A stretch of 9,343 nucleotides of DNA from DATHGT01 sp035317605. GTDB taxonomy: Bacteria; Methylomirabilota; Methylomirabilia; Rokubacteriales; CSP1-6. Position numbers and translations under genes: made by a program. Shown piece after piece: positions 1-8,940 of this stretch. Below the pieces are notes generated by a model. That model had not been told where the DNA came from. It searched no databases and saw nothing but the letters and a program-made list of their open reading frames with translations. The stretch spans positions 1 to 9,343 of the forward strand of contig DATHGT010000369.1 in assembly GCA_035317605.1 (NCBI GenBank). The letters are read 5' to 3'. The number at the start of each line of letters is the position of its first letter. Position 1 is the first letter of the stretch.

Positions 1-141
1 ATCTTCGAGGGCGCCTCGTCGGTCGCCGACGCGCTCACCAGCCTCACCGGCCGCGACGTCCCCACGATCCGCCCCCGCGTCCTCACCGGCCCCGACGGCA
101 AACAACGCGCCCTCCTCCCCGGCGACCCCGGCTGGTACTGA
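1..141 (+). CDS. 3' end of an unidentified protein gene (partial)
   Basis: Frame 1 is open from the first base to a TGA at 139-141, giving the last 46 residues of a protein that begins outside the window. The codons end almost always in G or C, as in the other chromosomal genes here, which supports real coding. The tail is rich in Gly, Pro and Asp, contains a TGPDGK stretch and ends in GDPGWY. I do not recognise the family and assign no function. The next gene starts 29 nt downstream on the same strand after a more A/T-rich spacer with its own ribosome binding site, so the two may be transcribed together but look compositionally different. Confidence 0.6.
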   Translation: MFEGASSVADALTSLTGRDVPTIRPRVLTGPDGKQRALLPGDPGWY

Positions 142-170
142 ACGAAGGCATTTTACGAAAGGGGGTACGT

Positions 171-656
171 ATGTCTCAGTTCGAGGGGTTCTTCGAGTTG
201 AGAACACCCGCCGATTTGCTCGAGAAGTTGAGGCACGATTTCTCGAGAATCAGACAGAATTGTCTCGACTCCTACGCCGCCTTCGACTTCTTCGTGACCG
301 CCGAGCACCTCTTGGACTGGAAGTATCCCGATGACGAGGAGCCAGCCAATCGGGAGATGAAGAAGCACCTTCGAGGGGACGAGCCTCTCTTGCGCGTGAC
401 TTCACACCTCGCGAATGGCGCGAAGCACTTCAAGGCAACCGCCGCTCGGCATAAATCCGTTGGTGGCACGCACAACCATACGGGCGATTTCGTCCTGGAC
501 GATTTTGATCCGTTTGATTTCGACACCGACAGCCTCGTCGTGGAGCTCACAGGAGACGACGCTATTGTCTTAGGGCCGGAAATCACAGTTCACGACCTCG
601 CTGGACGGGTGCTCGCTTACTGGGAGACCAATCTGGAGTTGCCGGACCAGGCGTGA
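171..656 (+). CDS. Hypothetical protein, 161 aa, His- and Asp-rich
   Basis: The ATG at 171 has a good Shine-Dalgarno stretch (AAAGGGGG, 158-165) five bases upstream, which fixes the start. There is no signal peptide or membrane segment, so the protein is probably cytoplasmic. Residues 12-50 look helical and include an AAFDFFVTAEHLLDW stretch (residues 36-50). Residues 79-103 hold a histidine cluster (H79, H86, H94, H101, H103). Residues 110-120 form an acidic Asp/Phe-rich loop, followed by a predicted beta-rich C-terminus with a VHDLAGRVLAYW motif. I cannot assign it to a named family. Codon and base composition is visibly less GC-extreme than in the minus-strand genes. Together with the neighbouring toxin-antitoxin remnant this suggests accessory, possibly transferred DNA. 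A role as an RNase or other toxin-like helical protein is possible, but no catalytic motif proves it. Confidence 0.85.
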   Translation: MSQFEGFFELRTPADLLEKLRHDFSRIRQNCLDSYAAFDFFVTAEHLLDWKYPDDEEPANREMKKHLRGDEPLLRVTSHLANGAKHFKATAARHKSVGGTHNHTGDFVLDDFDPFDFDTDSLVVELTGDDAIVLGPEITVHDLAGRVLAYWETNLELPDQA

Positions 657-663
657 CAGCCTT

Positions 664-726
664 GTGCGGTTCGAATGGGACAGCCACAAGGCAGCGAGCA
701 ATTTCAAGAAGCACCGTGTGTCATGA
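664..726 (+). pseudogene. Truncated BrnT-family toxin gene remnant (first 20 codons)
   Basis: A GTG at 664 opens a 20-codon frame that reads VRFEWDSHKAASNFKKHRVS and then stops (TGA 724-726). This is the typical N-terminus of BrnT-family RNase toxins, which normally begin M-R-F-E-W-D-x-x-K-A-x-x-N-x-x-K-H-x-V-S and continue for about 90 residues. Here the frame ends right after the KHRVS motif, so the beta-sheet core and catalytic part are absent. The stop overlaps the ATG of the downstream antitoxin gene (ATGA), the junction usually seen at the 3' end of an intact toxin gene. The simplest reading is an internal deletion joining the start of brnT to its last codons. It begins 7 nt after the preceding gene. 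Family assignment rests on recalled consensus, not on a search. Confidence 0.7.
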
Positions 727-986
727 AAACTAAGAGTCCGGCCACTGAGCCCGACGACATCCGTCCCGAATACGATTTCGACTATTCCAAGGCCGTGCGG
801 GGCAAGTATTATCGCCGCCTCCTGAAAGAGGGCGCGAATGTCGTCGTCCTCGATCCCGATGTCGCCAAGGCGTTCCGCGGTTCGGCCGCGGTGAATGAGG
901 CCCTGCGATCCCTGCTCAGGATGTCCGAAGTCACCCGGCGCCTGACTTCACGGCCCCGCAGACGGGTCGCAAGCGCCAGTCGCTGA
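723..986 (+). CDS. BrnA-like antitoxin, partner of BrnT (orphaned)
   Basis: I place the start at ATG 723, not at the upstream in-frame ATG (675), because the upstream codons read the brnT remnant out of frame and the conserved protein begins with MKTK. The 87-residue product carries a DDIRPEYDFDYSKAVRGKYY segment (about residues 11-30), then VVVLDPDVAKAF and SAAVNEALRSLLR, the strand plus helices expected of a ribbon-helix-helix-like DNA-binding antitoxin. Proteins of this type are commonly encoded directly after BrnT toxins, where they neutralise the toxin and repress the operon. Here the toxin is reduced to 20 codons, so the antitoxin has no local target. The last 20 residues are very Arg-rich and may be a basic tail or the result of a late frameshift. 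It converges on the histidine kinase gene, 45 nt away. Confidence 0.75.
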   Translation: MKTKSPATEPDDIRPEYDFDYSKAVRGKYYRRLLKEGANVVVLDPDVAKAFRGSAAVNEALRSLLRMSEVTRRLTSRPRRRVASASR

Positions 987-1006
987 TCGTGACCATCCTG
1001 CGATGT

Positions 1007-1030
1007 GGCAGCCCGCGGGAGCCTGCTGCC
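1007..1030. terminator. Possible hairpin between convergent genes
   Basis: GGCAGC (1007-1012) and GCTGCC (1025-1030) form a six-base-pair inverted repeat with a 12-nt loop. It lies between the antitoxin stop (986) and the kinase stop (1032). The position suits a terminator serving both strands, but there is no clear T-run on either side, so it would be weak or factor-assisted. Confidence 0.25.
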
Positions 1031-1031
1031 C

Positions 1032-4136
<3,105 letters not shown>

Positions 4137-4144
4137 GACACTGC

Positions 4145-4173
4145 ATGATAAGCAGACCCGGCGCGAATCACAA
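4145..4173 (-). promoter_or_regulatory. Candidate sigma-70-type promoter of the histidine kinase
   Basis: Read on the minus strand, TTGTGA (4173-4168) and TATCAT (4150-4145) are separated by exactly 17 nt and match the -35 (4 of 6) and -10 (5 of 6) consensus. They lie in the most A/T-rich stretch of the window. Transcription would begin near 4137-4139, at or just before the GTG start at 4136. The rest of this intergenic region (4174-4258) is A/T-rich on either side of a short GC run, with no gene that I can see. Confidence 0.4.
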
Positions 4174-4258
4174 ACAAAACCGCGCGGAAACAGAGGGGAA
4201 AATGTTTCACACTCAAATGTAAATCCGGGAACGTTTCTACGTCTCAAACCACCCGCCA

Positions 4259-4282
4259 GGCGGTCACGCGCCGCGTGACGCC
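4259..4282 (-). terminator. GC-rich hairpin after the oxidoreductase operon
   Basis: GTCACGC (4263-4269) and GCGTGAC (4273-4279) are a perfect inverted repeat around a 3-nt loop. With one bulged base the stem extends to GGC/GCC (4259-4261 and 4280-4282), about ten base pairs. It starts 11 nt after the stop codon of the last operon gene and before the kinase promoter, the expected place for a terminator. The nearest T-rich bases on the minus strand come some 10 nt later, so a classic U-tract is missing. Confidence 0.4.
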
Positions 4283-4293
4283 CCTTGGCTAGG

Positions 4294-5322
4294 TCAGACC
4301 CGGAGGACGATCTTTCCGAACTGCTTGCCTTCGGCCAGGCGCTGCTGGGCGGCGGCGCCGTCGGCGAGGGGGACGACCTCGTCGACGATGGCGCGGAGAC
4401 GGCCGGCGAAGAACTGGCGCATGACGTCGTGGAACTCGGCGTCGTTAGCCATCGTGGAGCCGACGATCGCGATCTGGTTCCAGAACACGATGCGGATGTC
4501 GGTCTCGCCGATGGGGCCGGTCGTGGCTCCACACGTGACCAGCCGCCCGCCCTTGCGGATCGAGCGCACCGACTGTTTCCAGGTCGAGGCGCCGACGTTC
4601 TCGATGACGAGGTCCACGCCGCGCCGTCCGGTCTCCTCGAAGACTTTCTTCGCCCAGTCCTCCTTCGAGTAATTGATGCCGACGTCGGCCCCGAGCTGGC
4701 GCGCGCGCTCGAGCTTGTCGTCGCTGGACGACGTCACGAACACCCGCGCGCCGCAGAGCTTGGCGATCTGCACCGCGGTCGACGACACGCCGCCGCCCAC
4801 GCCGAGGATGAGCACGTCCTGGCCGGCCCGGAGCTGACCCTGCGTGACCACCATCCGCCACGCGGTCATGTTGGCGAGCACGAACGACGCGGCATCCTCG
4901 TAGGAGATCGCGTCGGGCAGGGGGAGCACGCGATCCCCGCGGACCGCGACCAGCTCGGCCATGCCGCCTGGTAGATGCTCGCCGAGGATGCCGTACCGCA
5001 CGCAGAGGCTGTGCTCGCCGATCCGGCAGTACTCGCAGCGGTCGCACGTCAGGTTGGGATTGACGGCCACGCGGGTTCCGGCCTTCACGCCCGACACCGC
5101 GGCGCCGACTTCCACCACGTCGCCCGCGATGTCGCAGCCCGTCCAGAACGGCAGCGGGGTCTTGAGCGCGGGGATGCCCTCGCGCACGAACAGGTCGAGG
5201 TGGTTCAGCGCGCACGCCTTCACTCGCACGAGCACCTGGTCGGCCTTGATCGTGGGATCGGGCACGTCCTGGAGCTTCAGCTTGTCGGGACCGCCGAACT
5301 CGTTGAACGCGAGCGCCTTCAT
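4294..5322 (-). CDS. Zinc-containing MDR alcohol dehydrogenase/quinone oxidoreductase-like protein
   Basis: This is a 342-residue medium-chain dehydrogenase/reductase, full length for the family. The GroES-like N-terminal half contains ALNHLDLFVREG and the structural-zinc cysteines C93, C96, C99 and C107. The Rossmann half has a glycine-rich GVGGGVSS nucleotide motif (174-181), followed by GRLVTCGATTG. It would transfer hydride to or from NAD(P)(H) in the cytoplasm; the substrate is unknown. The usual catalytic-zinc ligands are not conserved (Asn40 and Cys63 where classical ADHs have Cys and His), which is closer to quinone-oxidoreductase-type members. The ATG overlaps the stop of the upstream LLM gene (ATGA), and a Shine-Dalgarno AAGGAG (5336-5331) lies inside that gene. 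It is therefore translationally coupled, and it is the last gene of the operon. Confidence 0.93.
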   Translation of the reverse strand: MKALAFNEFGGPDKLKLQDVPDPTIKADQVLVRVKACALNHLDLFVREGIPALKTPLPFWTGCDIAGDVVEVGAAVSGVKAGTRVAVNPNLTCDRCEYCRIGEHSLCVRYGILGEHLPGGMAELVAVRGDRVLPLPDAISYEDAASFVLANMTAWRMVVTQGQLRAGQDVLILGVGGGVSSTAVQIAKLCGARVFVTSSSDDKLERARQLGADVGINYSKEDWAKKVFEETGRRGVDLVIENVGASTWKQSVRSIRKGGRLVTCGATTGPIGETDIRIVFWNQIAIVGSTMANDAEFHDVMRQFFAGRLRAIVDEVVPLADGAAAQQRLAEGKQFGKIVLRV

Positions 5323-6335
5323 CCGTTGAACTCCTTGACCGTCCGGGCCAGCCGCGGATCGTCGAGCCCGGACTGGTGCGGCTGGTAGAACGCGGTGCGG
5401 TCGAGCAGGTCGCCGTAGCGCTCCGTCACGCGCGCCGCGATGGTCTCGTAGGTGCCGGTCACCGCGTACGTGTCGACCATCTCGTCGGTGATGAGATCGG
5501 CCATGCCCGCCCAGTCGCCCTCGACGGATTTTCTGTGGAGGCTGGGGATGATGTCCTGCCAGCCGTGGGTGGCCAGCACCGGCTCGTAGGTGCGCGTGGA
5601 GGCGTAGAAGGCGATCTGCTGGCGCACGGCCTGGCGCGCCCGGGCCTGCTCTTCTTCGGTGTCGCCGATGATCACGAACCCCGCGGTCGCGTACGTGAAG
5701 TCCCCGCGCGCGCGTCCGGAGGCGCGCAGGCCCTCGTCCACCGCGGGATGGACGTACTCGCGCAGGTACTTGGGGCTGTTGAACGGGTGCACGTGCAGGC
5801 CGTCGCAGACTTCACCGGCCACCCGGCACATGTACGCGTTGACGCCTGAGATGTAGACAGGGATGTGCGGGTGCTCGATGGGCTGGGGCGCGAAGAACGG
5901 GGTCATGAGGTCGAAGCGGTAGAACTGGCCCTTGAAGTTGAGCCGTGTCCCGTTCTGCCAGCAGTCCCAGATCGCGCGCAGCGCCTGCACGACCTCGCGG
6001 AGCTTCGGCCCGGGGGACTCCCACTTGACCGAGAACCGGCGCTCGTTGTGACCCTTCACCTGCGAGCCCAGGCCGAGGATGAAGCGCCCGTTGGACGCGG
6101 CCTGCAGGTCCCAGGCGATGTGGGCGGTGATCATCGGAGAGCGCGGAAACGCGACGGCGATCGCGGTGCCGAGCTTCACGCGAGAGGTCGCGGTGGCGGC
6201 CACGGCCAGCGGCAGATACGGATCGTGCTGGGTCTCGGAGGACCAGAGACAGTCGAACCCCAGAGCCTCGACTTTCCGGGCATATGCGGCGACCGACTTG
6301 AGATCGTGCGTGAGCATCCCCGCGTCCAGCTTCAT
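5319..6335 (-). CDS. LLM-class F420-dependent oxidoreductase (MSMEG_2256-like)
   Basis: The product has 338 residues from the ATG at 6335. The frame runs on upstream for 49 codons, but that part is low-complexity Arg/Pro overlap with the preceding gene. The strong ribosome binding site at 6347-6341 settles the start. The N-terminus MKLDAGMLTHDLKSV, the KLGTAIAVAFPRSPM strand (54-68), GRFILGLGSQVKGHNERRF (83-101) and VCDGLHVHPFNSPKYLREYV (176-195) are typical of luciferase-like monooxygenase TIM-barrel proteins. They best match the subfamily I know as TIGR03617, the F420-dependent MSMEG_2256 type. It would use reduced or oxidised F420 (FMN is the alternative for this superfamily) on an unknown substrate in the cytoplasm. 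It starts 23 nt after the nitronate monooxygenase gene and overlaps the MDR dehydrogenase by 4 nt, so the two oxidoreductases are made together and may act in sequence. Confidence 0.93.
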   Translation of the reverse strand: MKLDAGMLTHDLKSVAAYARKVEALGFDCLWSSETQHDPYLPLAVAATATSRVKLGTAIAVAFPRSPMITAHIAWDLQAASNGRFILGLGSQVKGHNERRFSVKWESPGPKLREVVQALRAIWDCWQNGTRLNFKGQFYRFDLMTPFFAPQPIEHPHIPVYISGVNAYMCRVAGEVCDGLHVHPFNSPKYLREYVHPAVDEGLRASGRARGDFTYATAGFVIIGDTEEEQARARQAVRQQIAFYASTRTYEPVLATHGWQDIIPSLHRKSVEGDWAGMADLITDEMVDTYAVTGTYETIAARVTERYGDLLDRTAFYQPHQSGLDDPRLARTVKEFNG

Positions 6336-6340
6336 GGATC

Positions 6341-6347
6341 TCTCCTT
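6341..6347 (-). promoter_or_regulatory. Strong ribosome binding site of the LLM oxidoreductase gene
   Basis: AAGGAGA on the minus strand is followed by a 5-nt spacer (GATCC) and the ATG at 6335. It is the best Shine-Dalgarno sequence in the operon and rules out the longer upstream reading of this frame. It sits in the short gap after the TAA of the preceding gene. Confidence 0.8.
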
Positions 6348-6358
6348 GCGAGCGAGCG

Positions 6359-7477
6359 TTACTCGAGGCGGACGCGCGAGCCGAGGCCGGTGAGGACCGC
6401 GCGCGCCTCGCGGACGATGGCCTCGACGACCTCGGCGGCGCCGGGGAGATCGTGGATCAGCCCCACGCTCTGCCCCGACCACAGGGGCAGGTAGCTGCCG
6501 TCGTCGCGCTTGGCGGACGCGGCGTAGATGTCGGCGGCGGCGTTGCGCTGAAGGAGCGGCGGCAGCACCGGCGCCCCGGACTCCGCGTACTCGCGGGCGA
6601 ACGTGTTGCGGAGCGCGCGCGCGTAGAGCCCGCTGAAGACGTCGGTGATGGTGGTGGCGTCGGCCTCGCTCTCGAGCAGCGCTTTCTTGTAGAACTCCTC
6701 GGCCAGCGACTCGCGCGTGGCCACGAACCGCGTGCCGAGCAGGATGCCGGCGGCGCCGAGCGCGAGCGCCGCGGCCAGGCCGCGACCGTCGGCGATGCCG
6801 CCGGCGGCGACCACGGGCACGTTCACCGCGTCGACGATCTGGGGGACGAGCGCGAGCGTACCGGTGGCCGCGCTCTCCGCCGAGGCCGCTTTGGCGCCGG
6901 TCGAGCGGTGGCCGCCCGCCTCGAAGCCCTGGGCCACGATCACGTCGACGCCGGCGCCGGCCGCCGCCCGCGCGTCCTTCACGGTGGCCACCATCGCGAC
7001 GATCTTGATCCCGCGCTCGAAGCAGCGACGAGCCAGCGCGACGTCCGGCGTGCCGAGGGCGGCGCTGAACACCGGCACGCGCTCGTCGAGGATCACCTCG
7101 ATCGCGTCGTCGACCAGGTCGGGGACGGGGTCCGGCCGCTCGGTCCTGGTGGGAATGCCGAGGCGCTCGCGGAATTGATTGAGCGCGCCCTGGGCCGCAC
7201 GCATCGTGCGGTCAGGGATCGTCGCCGGGTCGGTCGGCGGACGCAGCTCGCTGTGGAGCCAGAGGTTGACGCCGAAGGGCCGGTCGGTCAGCTCGCGCAC
7301 GCGGCGGATGCGCCGGCGCAGCTCGTCGGCGGGGAAGTTCAACCCGGCGAGGATGCCGAGGGCGCCCGCGCGGCTCACCTCGGCGACCAGCTCCGGCCCC
7401 GCGACCCCGCCCATCCCCGATTGAAGGATCGGATACTCGATACCGAGCAGGTCGCAGAGCGCGGTGCGGAAGACCAC
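6359..7477 (-). CDS. Nitronate monooxygenase-family flavoprotein
   Basis: The protein has 372 residues from GTG 7477. A GTG six bases upstream (7483) overlaps the previous stop and is the alternative start, but the GGAG at 7487-7484 is correctly spaced only for 7477. The frame upstream of both is an overlap artefact. The fold is the FMN-binding TIM barrel of nitronate monooxygenases and 2-nitropropane dioxygenases. Supporting motifs are YPILQSGMGGVAG near the N-terminus, RPFGVNLWL (66-74), VIVAQGFEAGGHRST (179-193) with the catalytic-type His190, and the phosphate-binding VPVVAAGGIADG (220-231) and GILLGTRF (244-251). Family members oxidise nitronates with O2. Many relatives in catabolic operons have other or unknown substrates, so the exact reaction is open. 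It sits between the amidohydrolase (2-nt gap) and the LLM gene. Confidence 0.92.
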   Translation of the reverse strand: MVFRTALCDLLGIEYPILQSGMGGVAGPELVAEVSRAGALGILAGLNFPADELRRRIRRVRELTDRPFGVNLWLHSELRPPTDPATIPDRTMRAAQGALNQFRERLGIPTRTERPDPVPDLVDDAIEVILDERVPVFSAALGTPDVALARRCFERGIKIVAMVATVKDARAAAGAGVDVIVAQGFEAGGHRSTGAKAASAESAATGTLALVPQIVDAVNVPVVAAGGIADGRGLAAALALGAAGILLGTRFVATRESLAEEFYKKALLESEADATTITDVFSGLYARALRNTFAREYAESGAPVLPPLLQRNAAADIYAASAKRDDGSYLPLWSGQSVGLIHDLPGAAEVVEAIVREARAVLTGLGSRVRLE

Positions 7478-7479
7478 CG

Positions 7480-8343
7480 TCACTCCGCGCGATAGAGCTT
7501 GACGGCGTTCTTGTACGCCACCTGCTCGGCGACCGCCGGCGACAGCTCGCCGAGGATGCGCCGCGTCCACTTCATCAGACGGTCGAGCATGGCCGGCTCG
7601 AAGAGCTTCGGCGCCCACACGTCGATCCCGATCACGAAGCGATCCGGCATCTTCTCGATCAGGGCCTTCCACGCGGGATCGAGATGGCCGGTCTCGGTCG
7701 CGAGCGCCGGCGTGCGCTGGAAGTGCATGCCCGAGAGATCGACGACCAGGTTGGGGTGACGCGTGAGCAGCGGCTCGAGCTTCGCGGGCGGAGCCTCGCC
7801 GGCGTGGGCGAGCACGATCATGGTCTTGGGATGGCCGGCGAGCGCTTCGCCGAGGGCCGCGGTGGCGCGCTCGTTCAGCTCGTCGTGGACGATCACGGGC
7901 AGCCCGTGCTTGGCCGCGGTCTCCAGCACCCGCGTGAACGCCGCCGCGGTGGGGTCGCGATCGATCTTGCGCGAGACCTGGCGCAGGTGGATCTCGCCGA
8001 TCGCGTGGGCCTTGACGCGGGCGAGGGCCTGCTCGAGGCGGATGTTGGCGTCAGGCGCCATCGGGTCCGGCACGACAACTCCGGCGAGGACGCGGTCGGG
8101 ATACTTCTTCGCCGCGGCGGCGATCCACGCCGGGTCGTCCTTCTGTACGCCGCCCACGCCGAGCAGGAGCACGCGGCGGACGTCGTGACGCTTCATCGCG
8201 GCCGCGTAGGCGTCGATGGCCGTCGCGCTGGAGACGTGCGAGTGGGCGTCGATGAGCGGCCCCGCGTAATCGGCGGCGCTCGCCGCCGGCGCCAGGGCGG
8301 CGAGCGTGAAGATCGCGAGCAAGGGGACGATCAGGCGCGCCAC
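7480..8343 (-). CDS. Secreted amidohydrolase family 2 (TIM-barrel metal hydrolase)
   Basis: The 287-residue protein starts at GTG 8343, with AGGA (8352-8349) five bases upstream inside the stop codon region of the previous gene. Residues 1-23 form a classic signal peptide: a short basic start, a Leu/Ala/Ile core, and an ASA cleavage site before ADYAG. The mature enzyme therefore probably works in the periplasm or outside the cell. The metal-binding DAHSH motif (32-36) is followed by GEIHL (116-120, E117), VIVHDE (150-155, H153), VLAHAGE (177-183, H180) and GIDVWAP (239-245, D241). These give the usual amidohydrolase set of His/Glu/Asp ligands. Relatives hydrolyse or decarboxylate small cyclic or aromatic acids and lactones; the substrate here is not determined. 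It lies 7 nt after the HicB-like gene and 2 nt before the nitronate monooxygenase. Confidence 0.92.
   Translation of the reverse strand: MARLIVPLLAIFTLAALAPAASAADYAGPLIDAHSHVSSATAIDAYAAAMKRHDVRRVLLLGVGGVQKDDPAWIAAAAKKYPDRVLAGVVVPDPMAPDANIRLEQALARVKAHAIGEIHLRQVSRKIDRDPTAAAFTRVLETAAKHGLPVIVHDELNERATAALGEALAGHPKTMIVLAHAGEAPPAKLEPLLTRHPNLVVDLSGMHFQRTPALATETGHLDPAWKALIEKMPDRFVIGIDVWAPKLFEPAMLDRLMKWTRRILGELSPAVAEQVAYKNAVKLYRAE
7484..7487 (-). promoter_or_regulatory. Ribosome binding site choosing the nitronate monooxygenase start
   Basis: GGAG on the minus strand lies within the last codons of the amidohydrolase. It is 6 nt from the GTG at 7477 but directly abuts the GTG at 7483, so it favours the downstream start. 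The amidohydrolase stop codon falls inside this spacer, which implies coupled translation. Confidence 0.5.
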
Positions 8344-8350
8344 GACGATC

Positions 8351-8509
8351 CTATCTGGACGACTTCTGCTTGAAGTGCGCGGAGAGCGCGTCCATGAGCC
8401 GGCTGAGCGCTTCCTTCTCCGACAGCCCCTTGGCCGTGACCTGGTACTCGACGGCTTCCGCCACCCATTCCCCGGCCTCGCTCTTGTACACCTCGACCTC
8501 GAAGTTCAT
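8351..8509 (-). CDS. Small HicB-like protein, 52 aa
   Basis: This short gene is easy to miss. ATG 8509 overlaps the upstream TGA by one base (TGATG), an AAGG (8522-8519) lies 9 nt upstream, and a TAG at 8353-8351 ends it. The product begins MNFEVEVYKSEAGEWVAEAV and continues with a VTAKG strand, an EKEALSRLMDALSAHF helix and a basic tail. This strand-strand-strand-helix layout is that of the HicB/UPF0150-like half-RNase-H fold, which in HicB antitoxins binds HicA. There is no DNA-binding domain after it and no hicA gene in the window, so it is probably not a classical antitoxin. Its conserved-looking place between the GlcG-like and amidohydrolase genes suggests a role tied to the pathway, but that role is unknown. 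Confidence 0.8.
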   Translation of the reverse strand: MNFEVEVYKSEAGEWVAEAVEYQVTAKGLSEKEALSRLMDALSAHFKQKSSR

Positions 8510-8940
8510 CAGTGCGCACCTTGCGTCGCCCCGCGCAGGGGGCCCGCGGCGGCCTCCGCGATAGCGTGGTCGTTGTCGGCGGGGACGGCGCCGCTGACCC
8601 CGACGGCGCCCGACGGGTGGCCGTTGATCACGATCGGTACCGCGCCACGGCCGAAGACGAACGCGTATTCGGGGAGCGAGGCGACGTTGCCGGCGAAGAG
8701 CTGGCGGCCCGTGTTGAAGCGTTCTTCCAGGTCGAGCGTGGACGTCTGAAATCCGGCTGATGCGTTGGCCTTGGCCCGCGCGATCTCAGGCGTCACCCAC
8801 AGCGCGCCGTCCATCCGGTGACAGGCCACGAGATGGCCGCCCTCGTCCACCACCGCGACGGCCACGCGGAACCCCAGCTCCTGAGCCTTGGCGACGCCGC
8901 GCTCGATGCACTCGACCGCGTGCTTGAGCGACAGCGTCAT
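8509..8940 (-). CDS. GlcG/HbpS family protein (possible heme-binding)
   Basis: The 143-residue product matches the GlcG/HbpS family (formerly DUF336) over its whole length. The N-terminal helix LKHAVECIERGVAKAQELG is followed by VAVAVVDEGGHLVACHRMDGA, TPEIARAKANASAGFQTST, and a C-terminal GAVPIVINGHPSGAVGVSGA with ADNDHAIAEAA. Members of the family bind heme or flavin-like ligands, act as sensors next to two-component systems, or accompany catabolic enzymes (as in the glycolate locus). There is no signal peptide, unlike the secreted Streptomyces HbpS, so it is probably cytoplasmic. The Shine-Dalgarno is weak (CGGGA, 8 nt from the ATG), which would fit coupling to upstream translation. Its stop overlaps the start of the 52-residue gene. 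Confidence 0.92.
   Translation of the reverse strand: MTLSLKHAVECIERGVAKAQELGFRVAVAVVDEGGHLVACHRMDGALWVTPEIARAKANASAGFQTSTLDLEERFNTGRQLFAGNVASLPEYAFVFGRGAVPIVINGHPSGAVGVSGAVPADNDHAIAEAAAGPLRGATQGAH

Noticed and set aside
930..1031. A second reading frame over the antitoxin 3' end, continuing past its stop, suggesting a frameshift
   Set aside because: The alternative frame has no motif that I can recognise and the family's C-terminus is variable, so the stop at 986 is kept.
4137..4532. N-terminal extension of the kinase frame by 132 codons
   Set aside because: Most of it overlaps the end of the MDR dehydrogenase gene in another frame and reads Ser/Pro-rich noise; the rest is the A/T-rich promoter region. 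The membrane segment begins just after GTG 4136.
6336..6482. N-terminal extension of the LLM oxidoreductase by 49 codons
   Set aside because: It is Arg/Pro-rich, overlaps the nitronate monooxygenase gene, and is inconsistent with the strong ribosome binding site before ATG 6335.
6452..7495. A 347-codon + strand frame opposite the nitronate monooxygenase
   Set aside because: Antisense GC artefact; low complexity, no motif, and the opposite strand encodes a clear flavoprotein.
7478..7672. N-terminal extension of the nitronate monooxygenase frame
   Set aside because: It overlaps the amidohydrolase 3' end and has no family similarity. The conserved protein begins at FRTALCDLLG just after GTG 7477.
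8331..8519. A 62-codon minus-strand frame overlapping the HicB-like gene
   Set aside because: Its translation is Gly/Arg-rich noise. The alternative frame at 8351-8509 has a coupled start, a recognisable fold pattern and a better codon pattern.
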